The notes: generated by a model from the sequence alone, not told the origin. A DNA stretch of 41,748 nt from Nostoc sp. LPT (GCF_017115165.1 NZ_JABXKF010000137.1:1-41748), one strand, 5' to 3'; counted from the first letter of the stretch, positions 15,740-24,298 are shown. Program-made: numbers and translations.

Positions 15740-16320
15740 GTGATTGACATTGCCATCGGTTAGGGAAAGCGTCGTAACTCGCGTCTTTAATGCCCCACGC
15801 AAACTCGTCTTCGAGGCATGGACTCAGCCCAAACACGTTAAACGCTGATTTGGGGATTGCAGCAGTATGACAATGACCGTTTGCGAAATCGACCTGTGGC
15901 ACTTGGCGCTATGTCTTGCATGACTCCGGTAACGACACTGAACACGCATTTTCAGGAGAGTACCGTGAAATTGTGCCGCCGCAACGATTGATTGCTACCG
16001 AACGCTACGAACCAGTTCTCAACAGCGACCACCTGAATACGCTTACCCTGACTAAAAAGGGTGTGGGGTGTAGGGAAAGAACGTTCTCCCACACCCAACA
16101 GGTACAAGCCCCTATTTTTAAATATGGAAAAAGAAAAAAGAAGATTTTTGAGACACGTAGTGCGATAAAATTAGCGTCCATGTTTGAAACCCCTGATTTT
16201 AATTATGGGGTTCCTACACCCTACACCCTACACCCTATCCCCTACACCCTCTTCATTGAACAAGACGGAAAAACGACGCTGCACATTGCAATGCAAGGAT
16301 TGGTCAAGTACTTAGTTGCT
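15740..16320 (+). pseudogene. Second SRPBCC (AHSA1-like) gene, frameshifted and split by a repeat element
   Basis: Recognisable pieces in order: VVTRVFNAPRKLVFEAWTQP (about 15768-15826), a TGA where the family has Trp (KHVKR-stop-FGD), SSMTMTVCEIDL, a frameshift near 15895, then GTWRYVLHDSGNDTEHAFSG and EYREIVPPQRLIATERYEPV to LNTLTLT near 16055. The reading then enters the repeat element 16058-16250 and resumes with FIEQDGKTTLHIAMQG. The beginning is also shifted (MIDIAIG-stop-GKR). AHSA1-like SRPBCC proteins bind hydrophobic ligands; many sit beside ArsR regulators, but none is here. The end overlaps the 3' end of the aldo/keto reductase pseudogene. Confidence 0.7.
16058..16250 (-). repeat. 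~190-bp repeat element with GTGTAGGG-type ends, copy 1
   Basis: Ends are complementary runs of AGGGTGTGGGGTGTAGGG on the left and CCTACACCCTATCCCCTACA on the right. On the minus strand the core reads GGAACCCCAT...GGACGC...ACTACGTGTCTC...CCATATTTAAAAA and aligns along its length to 19177-19290. It interrupts the SRPBCC pseudogene. No coding capacity; a non-autonomous element. Confidence 0.75.
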
Positions 16321-17325
16321 CTATGGGCGATTTCCAAAAGGGTACTCATGCCCTAAAATGGGATGGGGTGTGTAAGGTTCTTCTAGGAATTTGCGCTCTT
16401 GATCAGACAGTTCTAAATCCACCGCCTCGACAGCCTCTTTGAGATGTTCGATCTTGCTAGCCCCTATTATGGGAGATGTTACACCTGGTTGATGCAATAG
16501 CCAAGCTAGAGCAATTTGTGTGGGTTTAACCCCTCGTTTTGTAGCTAATTCAACTACGCGCTCAACTACTTGAAAATCAGAATCTTGATAGTAGAGATTG
16601 TGAGCGAATTCGTCAGTTTTTGCGCGTAGTGTTTGCCCATAGTCTGACTTGCTGCGATTCCCTGACAAAAAGCCCCGCGCCAGGGGACTCCAAGGAATAA
16701 TACCAATCCCTTGATCTCGGGCTAGAGGTATCACTTCTCGTTCTTCTTCTCGATAGACTAGGTTGTAGTGATTTTGAATTGATACAAAGCGAGTCCAGCC
16801 GTGAATGTCTGCTGTATAAAGGGCTTTGGCAAACTGCCACGCCTAAACACTAGAAATCCCCAGGTAACGGACTTTACCTGCTTTCACAAGATCATGAAGT
16901 GCTTCTAGGGTTTCTTCGATTGGTGTCTCATAGTCCCAACGGTGAATTTGGTATAAGTCTACATAATCGCTCTGTAGTCGCCGCAAAGAAGCATCAATGC
17001 TATCAAAAATATGTTTGCGAGATAGTCCTCGATCATTTGGACCATCACCGACTTTACCATGTACTTTGGTAGCAATAACAACCTGATCTCTGTTTGCAAA
17101 GTCTTTGAGCGCTCGCCCGACAATTTCTTCACTAGCGCCCAAGGAATAGACATCGGCGGTATCAAAGAAGTTAATCCCCAATTCCAAAGCCAGTTTTATA
17201 AATGGGCGACTTTCTTCTTCTTCTAATACCCATTGGCGCAATTTACGGGAGCCATAAGTCATCGTGCCGAGGGTGACACGCGATACTTTGAGTCCAGTTT
17301 TGCCAAGATTTACATATTTGATCAT
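16321..17325 (-). pseudogene. Aldo/keto reductase with one in-frame amber stop
   Basis: A 334-residue NADPH-dependent reductase frame from the ATG at 17325 (MIKYVNLGKTGLKVSRVTLG). An upstream ATG at 17406 adds an unlikely leader. The family's tetrad is visible: FFDTADVYSLG (Asp, Tyr), IATKVH (Lys) and YQIHRWD (His). The cofactor end IIGASKIEHLKEAVEA is present. One codon is TAG at 16843-16845 (LGISSV-stop-AWQFAKAL), where relatives have Tyr; everything on both sides stays in the same frame. This is therefore a single-base nonsense mutation in an otherwise complete gene of the AKR11/Tas-like group. Either a very recent pseudogene or a sequencing error. Confidence 0.85.
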
Positions 17326-18122
17326 ACTGTCTGCTCTACTTTTGTTAGGATACTTAATAACGTTGTGACATTTATACAGCCAGTTGGGAGGTGCAATTGG
17401 CTTCATCGGTGCGTCCTCAGAGGCTGTGGTGTTAGCTAATTGTTAATGAATCAGTAGAATGTTGTTACCAGAGGCTTTGCACTTTTCTCGTACACTTGAT
17501 CTGCCTAGAGTATTGCAAAGCTATGAGCATTACTTTGCAACAGCTAGGATTTAAATTACTATATACCAATCGAGTTACCGGAGTTAATGACTATAAGATT
17601 AAGAATTGCATATAAATGAGAAATAGGGAACAGAAAATTAGGAAATCAAAAATATAGATTACGTAAAATTTCAAACTCTCTAACCCCATGCCCCAATCCC
17701 TAAAAACTTCTGACATACGTAAACCTTGGAAAAAGTGGATTAAAAGTATCACGTATTGCTCTTGGTACTATAGACCTCTTGCAAAAATAAATTATGGTAC
17801 GATAGAATACTTGAAAAATTTGCTTTCTATCTTTATCAGACATCCCAATTAGGTAACAAAAGTTCTCTGTATAGATTCTGTTCTGGATTTTTTCTAAAAC
17901 CCTTAATCATACCACAAAATAATTATGCAAGAGGTCTTATGTTGATGTAATTACAAAAACTAATTTTTAATATTTTTAAATCTTGGGTTAATCCTTATGA
18001 GAAAAAACTTGAACTATACACCTGACTAAAGTTAGCGATCGCCATACCCAACATTATGATTATCGATATAATTTTCTGTGTAGCCTAGTTATTAGTCTAC
18101 GCACAACTAGGAGAACCTAAGT
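17326..18122. other. Long intergenic region containing a MITE and the oxygenase promoter
   Basis: No gene seen. 17580-17700 is AT-rich with a short CCCCATGCCCCAATCCC run. The MITE is listed separately (17772-17937). 17941-18122 precedes the oxygenase gene and contains one HIP1 site and TAGTTATTAGTCTACGCAC, but no boxes I would assign. Confidence 0.4.
17772..17937. mobile_element. 166-bp MITE with AGACCTCTTGC terminal inverted repeats
   Basis: Left end AGACCTCTTGCAAAAATAAA and right end (reversed) AGACCTCTTGCATAATTATT stay similar for about 33 bases each. Both ends are followed inward by (T)TATGGTACGAT / TTGTGGTATGAT. The element is flanked by TAT on both sides (17769-17771, 17938-17940), a likely target duplication. 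It has no ORF. AGACCTCTTGC ends occur on insertion sequences of Nostoc relatives, so this is probably an internally deleted copy moved by an IS elsewhere. Confidence 0.8.
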
Positions 18123-19145
18123 ATGACAATCTTGCAAGTTGTGGATAAAGAGTTTTCAAAAGTTCCCGTCATTGATATTAGTGCGCTGATTTGTCAAACC
18201 AACAACTCTTCTGATATAGTTTCAGACCAAATCAGACAAGCTCTCCATGATTACGGTTTCTTCTATATCATCGCACATGGAGTTGATGAACAACTACAAG
18301 AGCAACTAGAACATCTCAGCCAACAGTTTTTCGCGCAGGATGTAGAAACAAAACTGAAGATTCGTATGGCTCTTGGTGGTAAAGCATGGCGAGGATATTT
18401 CCCCGTGGGCAATGAGTTGACATCAGGTAAACCGGACTTAAAAGAAGGTATTTACTTCGGTACAGAATTAGAAGAAGACCACCCACTTGTGAAAGCTGGT
18501 ACACCAATGCACGGTCGCAATCTTTTTCCATCCAACATTCCCCAATTTAGGGAAACAGTGCTGGATTATATAGACTCAATGACCAAACTCGGACATACCT
18601 TAATGGCTGGTATTGCTCTGAGTTTGGGATTAGAAGAATCCTACTTTGCAGACCGTTATACAAAAGATCCATTGATATTATTTCGGATTTTCAATTACCC
18701 TCCTAATTCATCATTATCTAAATCTAAATGGGGCGTTGGCGAACATACTGATTATGGTGTATTAACTATTCTCAAGCAAGATAATGTCGGTGGATTACAA
18801 GTCAAATCAAAGTCTGGTTGGATAGATGCACCTCCTATTCCTGGTTCATTCGTATGCAATATTGGGGATATGCTTGATCGCATGACACAAGGACTGTATC
18901 GCTCAACACCCCACCGCGTTCACAACCTATCAACAAGTCATCGCCTTTCGTTCCCGTTCTTCTTTGATCCCAACTTCAACGTTGAAGTCAAACCCATTGA
19001 ACTGAAGGATGTAGTAGTAAACGATGATAAAAGCGATCGCTGGGATAAAGCCAGTGTTCACGAATTTCGCGGAACTTATGGCGAATATCTCTTGAATAAA
19101 GTCTCCAAAGTATTTCCAGAACTACGTCAAAAATTAGGGGTGTAA
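18123..19145 (+). CDS. Fe(II)/2-oxoglutarate-type oxygenase, isopenicillin-N-synthase-like
   Basis: 340 residues. An N-terminal DIOX_N region (VPVIDISALI...ALHDYGFFYIIAHGV) is followed by a jelly-roll core. The iron triad is H208-x-D210 (GEHTDYGVLTIL) and H264 (STPHRVHN), and the co-substrate motif is R274-x-S276 (RLSFPFFFDP). All catalytic residues are present, so it should be active. Plant-type relatives hydroxylate or desaturate small molecules; the bacterial substrate is unknown. The ribosome site AGGAG lies eight or nine bases before ATG 18123. The last codons and stop (LGV-TAA) lie inside the GTGTAAGGG ends of a repeat element, so the insertion may have changed the extreme C-terminus. 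It stands alone on this strand. Confidence 0.93.
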   Translation: MTILQVVDKEFSKVPVIDISALICQTNNSSDIVSDQIRQALHDYGFFYIIAHGVDEQLQEQLEHLSQQFFAQDVETKLKIRMALGGKAWRGYFPVGNELTSGKPDLKEGIYFGTELEEDHPLVKAGTPMHGRNLFPSNIPQFRETVLDYIDSMTKLGHTLMAGIALSLGLEESYFADRYTKDPLILFRIFNYPPNSSLSKSKWGVGEHTDYGVLTILKQDNVGGLQVKSKSGWIDAPPIPGSFVCNIGDMLDRMTQGLYRSTPHRVHNLSTSHRLSFPFFFDPNFNVEVKPIELKDVVVNDDKSDRWDKASVHEFRGTYGEYLLNKVSKVFPELRQKLGV

Positions 19146-19321
19146 GGGTGTAAGGGTGTAGGGGTGTAAGGGAACCCCATCAATAAATTGAGGGGCTTGA
19201 TGCAAGGACGCCGTATTTCTCGTACTACGTATCTCGAAATACATCTTTAACTTTATTCCATGTTTAAAAACTCTTTCTTGTACCCTCCATAAGGGGCTAA
19301 TTACCCTACACCCCTACACCC
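19137..19321 (+). repeat. ~185-bp repeat element with GTGTAGGG-type ends, copy 2
   Basis: Starts with four GGGTGTAA-type units and ends with ACCCTACACCCCTACACCC. The core GGAACCCCATCAATAAATTG...GGACGCCGTATTTCTCGTAC...TTCCATGTTTAAAAA aligns to the minus strand of 16058-16250. The upstream oxygenase stop codon is inside the first repeat units. Confidence 0.75.
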
Positions 19322-19390
19322 GCCTCGAAGGGGCTTGGTCAAAAAGTGCTTGAAAGTGCTGAATAAAAACCCAGTTCCCAAACACCCAAA

Positions 19391-19732
19391 TTAACTTTGA
19401 TAAGGACGCGGTAGTTGGCGCAGTTTATGAGCCGTATCCAATTCACTATTGTTTTTTTTGCCATATCCCCAACCTAAGAGGTTACGATATTCACCCATGA
19501 TGCCACTTTCAATTAAATCATCCTCATTGACTGCAACGTTGGTATGAGATTCAGGCGCAACATACAGTGCATCCGCAGGGCAATAAGCCTCACACATGAA
19601 ACAAGTTTGACAGTCTTCCTTGCGGGCGATCGCAGGTGGCTGGTTGGGTACGGAGTCAAAGACATTGGTAGGACACACTTGGACGCACAAATTGCAATTG
19701 ATACAGAGTTTATGGCTGACAAGCTCGATCAT
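19391..19732 (-). CDS. Two-[4Fe-4S] ferredoxin, partner of the adjacent flavoprotein
   Basis: 113 residues. Two complete cluster motifs, CINCNLCVQVCP (from residue 10) and CQTCFMCEAYCP (from about residue 42), are followed by a 55-residue tail unlike simple ferredoxins (NLLGWGYGKKNN). The arrangement resembles AprB, the iron-sulfur subunit of adenylylsulfate reductase, and other dedicated partners of SdhA/AprA-type flavoproteins. It starts 12 bases after the flavoprotein stop on the same strand, so the two are coexpressed and probably form a complex passing electrons to or from FAD. Predicted cytoplasmic. Confidence 0.9.
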   Translation of the reverse strand: MIELVSHKLCINCNLCVQVCPTNVFDSVPNQPPAIARKEDCQTCFMCEAYCPADALYVAPESHTNVAVNEDDLIESGIMGEYRNLLGWGYGKKNNSELDTAHKLRQLPRPYQS

Positions 19733-19744
19733 GACATGCTCCTG

Positions 19745-21418
19745 CTACAATTTTGATACAGAGGGTGTGGTTTGAGTGGTTTCTACTGGTGGTGTAGCGA
19801 TTGCATCCGTAATCCAATCACGCCTCACCCAAAGCTTATCTAAGCCGCCTGTTGCTTGGTAATAACGCTGATTTGGATCGGTTTCGGGATAGTCCACACG
19901 AATATGTTCGCTGCGCGTTTCCGTCCGATGTAACGCGCTAAAATATGCCCATCGTGCTACAGCGGTCAGAGCAGCTGCTCGACGAGAAAATTCCACATCG
20001 CGCACTGTATCTTGTTTTGGGTTTTCTTGTACTTGCTGCCACAGCGTTTCTAATTTAGCGAGAGAATCCAAAAGTCCTTGCTCAGAACGCAAGTAATTCT
20101 TCTCCAACGGGAACATCTGGGCTTGTACACCATGCACGATCGCCTCACTATCGAATGTTTCAGAAGTGGGTGAGGGTGATGATGGGCTACGCCCCGCCAA
20201 AGGCGATCGCAATCCCACTTTACCAGCAGGACGCGCAACCCGTTCATTTGCATGAGCGCCCAGACTCTTAGCAAAGTCCGCTGCCCCAACTCCAGCCCAT
20301 TGCCCTGTAGAGATTGCCCAAGCAGCATTGGGGCCACCACCTCCAGAAGCTAACCCGGCTAAAAATTCCCGCGATGCAGCATCACCTGCGGCGTAGAGTC
20401 CAGGAACCTTTGTACCGCAACTATCATCGGTCAAACGGATTCCACCTGTACCACGGACTGTACCTTCTAAAACAAGTGTCACAGGCACTCGTTCTGTATA
20501 GGGGTCAATACCAGCTTTTGTATAGGGTAGAAAAGCGATAAAATGAGACTTTTCAATCACTGCTTTAACTTCAGGCGTGGCTCGATCCAAACGAGCATAA
20601 ACGGGGCCTTTCAGTAGGGCATTAGGGAGAAACAATGGATCGCGACGACCATTGATATAGCCACCAAGATCATTGCCTGCTTCATCGGTATAACTAGCCC
20701 AGCCAAAGGGAACACCCCTGGTTACAGTCGCATTGAAAGCCGTCGAAATGGCATAGTGATTAGAAGCTTCCATACTAGAAAGTTCCCCACCAGCTTCCAC
20801 TGCCATCAACAGTCCATCACCTGTATTGGTATTGCAACCTAATGCTTTACTCAAGAATGCACAACCGCCATTTGCTAAGACTACTGCACCAGCACGAACG
20901 GTATAGGTACGATGATGTTGCCTCTGCACACCTTTTGCTCCAGCTACTGAGCCGTCGTCAGCCAATAAAAGCTCTAGAGCGGGACTTTGATCAAAAATCT
21001 GCACACCAACACGCAAAAGGTTTTTGCGAAGTACCCGCATATATTCAGGGCCATAATAACTCTGACGCACAGATTCCCCATCTTCTTTAGGGAAACGATA
21101 GCCCCAACTTTCCACTAGGGGCAAACTCAGCCAAGTTTTTTCGATAACACGCTCGATCCAACGTGAGTTAGCGAGGTTTTTTCCTACACGATAACGCTCC
21201 GATAAAACTTTGTCCCAATTCTCTGGAGAAGGAGCCATGATGCCGTTACCACTAGCTGCCGCCGCACCACTCGTACCCAGAAAACCTTTATCAACAATGA
21301 TGACTTTGACTCCTTGGGATGCGGCTGCCCATGCTGCCCATGCAGCGGCAGGGCCACCACCAATTACCAGTACATCAGCAGTTAATTGTAGTTCATTTTC
21401 ACTATGGACTGCTAGCAA
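19745..21418 (-). CDS. FAD-dependent oxidoreductase of the fumarate reductase/AprA superfamily
   Basis: 557 residues. The FAD-binding motif is at residues ~15-40 (VLVIGGGPAAAWAAWAAASQ). Then come the substrate-domain elements (GTSGAAAASGNGIMAP), a VLANGGCAFLSKALGCNTNTGDGLLMAVEAGGELSSMEASNHY-like region (positions about 180-222), and the second FAD contact (TKVPGLYAAGDAASREFLAGLASGGGGPNAAWA). It ends in a helical AprA/SdhA-type domain. The protein lacks the His-x-x-Ser-type quinone features, so electrons probably pass via the adjacent ferredoxin. Residues ~403-413 (VGLRSPLAGRSPS) are encoded by an in-frame dispersed repeat between the FAD and helical domains. Start is TTG at 21418, supported by GAGG eight bases upstream. 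The substrate is unknown; GST and sulfur neighbours hint at an organosulfur compound. Confidence 0.88.
   Translation of the reverse strand: MLAVHSENELQLTADVLVIGGGPAAAWAAWAAASQGVKVIIVDKGFLGTSGAAAASGNGIMAPSPENWDKVLSERYRVGKNLANSRWIERVIEKTWLSLPLVESWGYRFPKEDGESVRQSYYGPEYMRVLRKNLLRVGVQIFDQSPALELLLADDGSVAGAKGVQRQHHRTYTVRAGAVVLANGGCAFLSKALGCNTNTGDGLLMAVEAGGELSSMEASNHYAISTAFNATVTRGVPFGWASYTDEAGNDLGGYINGRRDPLFLPNALLKGPVYARLDRATPEVKAVIEKSHFIAFLPYTKAGIDPYTERVPVTLVLEGTVRGTGGIRLTDDSCGTKVPGLYAAGDAASREFLAGLASGGGGPNAAWAISTGQWAGVGAADFAKSLGAHANERVARPAGKVGLRSPLAGRSPSSPSPTSETFDSEAIVHGVQAQMFPLEKNYLRSEQGLLDSLAKLETLWQQVQENPKQDTVRDVEFSRRAAALTAVARWAYFSALHRTETRSEHIRVDYPETDPNQRYYQATGGLDKLWVRRDWITDAIATPPVETTQTTPSVSKL
20181..20210 (-). 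repeat. Dispersed repeat inserted in frame in the flavoprotein gene
   Basis: On the minus strand GCGATCGCCTTTGGCGGGGC followed by GTAGCCCATC: a HIP1 site plus the GGCGGGGCGTAGCCC unit typical of this repeat family. It encodes RSPLAGRSPS. Confidence 0.7.
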
Positions 21419-21524
21419 TTCCCTTTCCTCAATAAAGTTTTTACAGGACGGCAGAATTCAGGAGTCAGAATTCAGAAGCGCTCCGACTTTTTGCTGTGTC
21501 TCTGATGAGGCAACGCCCACAAAA
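21419..21524 (-). repeat. Short direct repeats between GST and flavoprotein genes
   Basis: CAGAATTCAGGAGTCAGAAT (21451-21470) and the following TCAGAAG are heptamer-like direct repeats. The only sizeable gap in the operon is here, so it may carry an RNA-processing or internal control site; none is recognisable. Confidence 0.4.
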
Positions 21525-22748
21525 TTAATAAACAGAAGTCAACAATTTATCGATCGCAGCCCGAAACGCCGTTGCTGCACCAGCACTCATATCACGGGGG
21601 GCGCAGATGCGATTTCTCAAATATGCCAAAGTAATAGCCCCCACAGCAGCGAAGATGGGATCAACACTACTATTTTTACCACCAGTCCGACCACCCGGTA
21701 AAGTTGCACCATTGCCATGAATCAGATAATCAGCCAGTTGTCGCAGGTGAAAATCAACAGCGTCCTTAACTGTGGTAAAATCACCATCTGTAGCTAAACC
21801 TTGGACTCCAGAATTTCTGATAATATCTGCGATCGCAACTTCCCGATTATCGCTCAATCTCTCAGCTGCTTCTGCGCGATATTGAATTTTCTCACTATCT
21901 GCCACATCCAGAGGTAAAGGATTTCCAATCGGTTCTACACCCCATCTGCGACGCAAAAGTAAATTGTTGGTGATATTATCCGATTTCACTCTGTGATAAG
22001 CAGGACGCTGATTAAGTGTGTCAAACCAAGCATTAATTCGAGGAAAGCGAGGATTTCCTTTGAGGTGATATCCCCGATATACAGGTAAATTAGCCGCCAA
22101 TCTATCTAGATGGGGGCTATACAGAATGTCAACTAAGCTAAACGTACTTACAAAGTAAGGGCCGGGATATTTAGCCAAAGCTTGCTCAAGTTCATCTAAC
22201 TTAGCCTCAAATGCTGTTTGTAAGTTTGCCAACTCATGAGCATCTACAGGTGCTTCTCTCAGGAATTTGTAAGCAATCTCTCTAAAACCGTTAGTCTCAG
22301 CTTCCTCAACCAACTGCCTAGCAACAGCATTTTCCTCTGAATTCTCAGGCAATAATGCTGGATGTGGAAACCTTTCTTCTAAAGCCAAGAGAATATCTTT
22401 AGATTCATATACTAAATTACCCTCAATTTTTGCTGCTGGGACAAGGGTTGTGGGAACTAAGTCAGTGTACCATTTGGGTTTATTACTTAAATCAATAAAC
22501 TCCGTTGCAAAGGGAATTTCCTTTTCTTCCAGAGCAAACCAAACTCGTTCGCAGAAAGGACACCAAGAATTAGTATCTCGATAAAGCAAGACTGGTAGTT
22601 GTGTGTTTGGGGCAAGTTTCTGTAAACTGCTGGGTATTGGTGCAGTAGAAGGAGATTGTCCTGTCCTCTTTACCCTACGCGCAGGGGTATTTTTTCTAGC
22701 ATTCTCTAAAACTTCTTCCCAAGTTGACACTGTGTTTTGAATAGACAT
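21525..22748 (-). CDS. Glutathione S-transferase-like protein with C-terminal extension
   Basis: 407 residues. A leader of about 50 residues is followed by a thioredoxin-fold GST N-domain with a dithiol CPFC motif (SWCPFCERVWFALEE, about residue 65) and the glutathione contacts TTLVPAAKIEG and YESKDIL. Next is an all-helical GST C-domain (about 140-265). The last ~130 residues (GNPLPLDVADSEK...RAAIDKLLTSVY) form an extra helical domain not found in ordinary GSTs. Omega-type GSTs with CPFC/CPYC reduce mixed disulfides or glutathionyl conjugates rather than conjugate. Its ribosome site (GAGG) lies inside the last codons of the methyltransferase gene, three bases away, so translation is coupled. 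Confidence 0.88.
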   Translation of the reverse strand: MSIQNTVSTWEEVLENARKNTPARRVKRTGQSPSTAPIPSSLQKLAPNTQLPVLLYRDTNSWCPFCERVWFALEEKEIPFATEFIDLSNKPKWYTDLVPTTLVPAAKIEGNLVYESKDILLALEERFPHPALLPENSEENAVARQLVEEAETNGFREIAYKFLREAPVDAHELANLQTAFEAKLDELEQALAKYPGPYFVSTFSLVDILYSPHLDRLAANLPVYRGYHLKGNPRFPRINAWFDTLNQRPAYHRVKSDNITNNLLLRRRWGVEPIGNPLPLDVADSEKIQYRAEAAERLSDNREVAIADIIRNSGVQGLATDGDFTTVKDAVDFHLRQLADYLIHGNGATLPGGRTGGKNSSVDPIFAAVGAITLAYLRNRICAPRDMSAGAATAFRAAIDKLLTSVY

Positions 22749-22751
22749 TTT

Positions 22752-23408
22752 TTACCTCGCTTTACTAGGAATGCCGGAAAACACAAATAACTGCTGCTCT
22801 TTGGGTTGAGGTAAGTTTTCACCAAGGTATCGATGAAGACCTACACCCATGTCTCCTGTAGCAGTGAGTTTGAAGTTAACTTCCTCAAATCCAGATGCAC
22901 TTAAAATTTTCCGCACATTGTCAGACAAGGGAATACCGTTGGAGTGTCCACGAGTCCAAATGACAAAAGCACCTGGTTTACTCAGAAAACTCAGGTTATC
23001 TAGTAAGCGATTGAGTTCAGCTTCCTGTGCCAGATTGCCAAAGACACCACACACAATCACGATATCTGCTGGTACTGCTCCGACATAGTTAGTGGCAAGA
23101 GTTGCATCACCATTGATAAACTCAATTTGCTTGGCTAAACCCAAAGACTCTATACTTGCTCGTCCACGCTCAACTAGATTTGAATTTATTTCAACCAGTC
23201 GTGCAGAAACATCCTTCGCACGGGGGTGGTTTTTTAAAGTTCCTAGTAAATCTCGTCCATCACCCGCACAAACACTCACTATTCGGATAGCGCCATCTGG
23301 TGAGGCATTCAAGCTATAAGCAATATATTCCTGCACGATTTCTAGACGCTGCTGCAATTTTGGCTCAGTGTCGTATAGGTCGTGCCATTCATACCAATCT
23401 TTTGGCAT
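22752..23408 (-). CDS. Class I SAM-dependent methyltransferase
   Basis: About 218 residues from the ATG at 23408 (MPKDWYEWHDLYDTEPKLQQ). An upstream in-frame start at 23435 adds an unlikely MCIKWKSPL. The Rossmann SAM site is IRIVSVCAGDGRDLLG (about 43-58), followed by LVEINSNLVERG (motif II acidic Glu), INGDATLATNY and ADIVIVCGVFGNL (motif IV). Substrate not evident. First gene of a four-gene minus-strand operon with the GST, flavoprotein and ferredoxin. The intact tail HRYLGENLPQPKEQQLFVF is family-like. Confidence 0.85.
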   Translation of the reverse strand: MPKDWYEWHDLYDTEPKLQQRLEIVQEYIAYSLNASPDGAIRIVSVCAGDGRDLLGTLKNHPRAKDVSARLVEINSNLVERGRASIESLGLAKQIEFINGDATLATNYVGAVPADIVIVCGVFGNLAQEAELNRLLDNLSFLSKPGAFVIWTRGHSNGIPLSDNVRKILSASGFEEVNFKLTATGDMGVGLHRYLGENLPQPKEQQLFVFSGIPSKAR

Positions 23409-23410
23409 AA

Positions 23411-23530
23411 GGGGTGATTTCCATTTGATGCACACTATGCAACCATAAAATACGGTTAGTTTATCAAGTAACTGTAATTTATAGATGAAGGCAGATTATC
23501 ATAGACACTCATATAAAATCAAGTCTTGTT
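23411..23530. promoter_or_regulatory. Upstream block shared with 25427-25536
   Basis: TACGGTTAGTTTATCAAGTA at 23451 matches TACGGTTAATTTATCAATTA at 25452, and similarity extends on both sides (TGATTTCCATTTGATGC against TGATTCCATCTAATCC; AAATCAAGTCTTG against AAATCAAGTCTTA). One copy lies directly upstream of the methyltransferase operon (minus), the other upstream of the FAD-MBL gene (plus). Either a duplicated promoter or a small repeat. Confidence 0.5.
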
Positions 23531-23619
23531 CCGTATAATTACCTTCGATAGAGTATTGATACGTACTTACTTGTATAATAAATAGCTATAAAATAAAGAT
23601 TAACCTGGTAAAAGAAAAA

Positions 23620-24075
23620 ATGAATTTGCAGAATCTCAAGTGGACTAAAAATGTAAAACCTGCTGATGGTGGGTATGCCTACTCTGAATTCAAAGTTTCT
23701 GAACTATTCAAGTTAGCGTGGAAAGACGATGAAGCCAATGCCAATCGACCTCAAAGAAGTGATTTGATCTTGCTTCGGCAACACGGGTATGTTACACATC
23801 TGGTCAAAGTTTTAGATCACCAATCTGAACGTGAAGAGTGGCAAGGTGATTATAGTATCTACCGCATTGTTGAGGTGCTATGGGGGATTGATTGCAGTAA
23901 CCCACCTGTAACAGCCAAGGCAGATGCTATATTTGATTATCCAGCAGTCCTTGCTTACCAGGGCGGCAATGCTATGAAGTTAGAGGATTTGTCAACGTTT
24001 AAGGAACATTGGGATACTCAAGGCGGACTTCTCGCTTTCCAGAAACTTCTCCAATCAAGACTTGCAGCTGTTTAA
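23620..24075 (+). CDS. Conserved hypothetical protein, possible PUA/EVE-like fold
   Basis: 151 residues, soluble, no signal or membrane segment. The middle (RSDLILLRQHGYVTHLVKVLD...YSIYRIVEVLW) looks like a small beta-barrel core that recalls EVE/PUA-like domains, but I cannot confirm this by eye. The C-terminus is helical (FKEHWDTQGGLLAFQKLLQ). AGGTAAAAGAAAAAATG-like spacing gives only a weak ribosome site. It precedes a small-protein/GNAT pair by 58 bases and may or may not be cotranscribed. No function assigned. Confidence 0.6.
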   Translation: MNLQNLKWTKNVKPADGGYAYSEFKVSELFKLAWKDDEANANRPQRSDLILLRQHGYVTHLVKVLDHQSEREEWQGDYSIYRIVEVLWGIDCSNPPVTAKADAIFDYPAVLAYQGGNAMKLEDLSTFKEHWDTQGGLLAFQKLLQSRLAAV

Positions 24076-24133
24076 CGTCTGATATAGCCTTCTCACTTGC
24101 TATAATTTAAGTGCAAAAACTATATGCCATACC

Positions 24134-24298
24134 ATGAAATATCCTCTCCAGACAGAATCTAAGCCTGTTTCAGGCATTGCCGCCAAGAAACTGCTGGAAG
24201 CAATCGACTCTGGCGGGGCTGTGGTTAACGATCAGATGCTTGCCCTGGCTAAACGCCTTGCCATTCGCCGTCGCCGCAAAGCTCTGAAAAATGGCTAA
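24134..24298 (+). CDS. Small basic protein (54 residues) coupled to a GNAT gene
   Basis: A 54-residue frame: MKYPLQTESKPVSGIAAKKL, then LEAIDSGGAVVNDQML, ending in a strongly basic helix (KRLAIRRRRKALKNG). Its stop overlaps the start of the next gene (ATGGCTAA at 24291-24298), the classic sign of translational coupling. A small protein just before and overlapping a GNAT acetyltransferase recalls antitoxin-toxin pairs, but it is not the usual DUF1778 RHH antitoxin. Unrecognised family. Confidence 0.6.
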   Translation: MKYPLQTESKPVSGIAAKKLLEAIDSGGAVVNDQMLALAKRLAIRRRRKALKNG

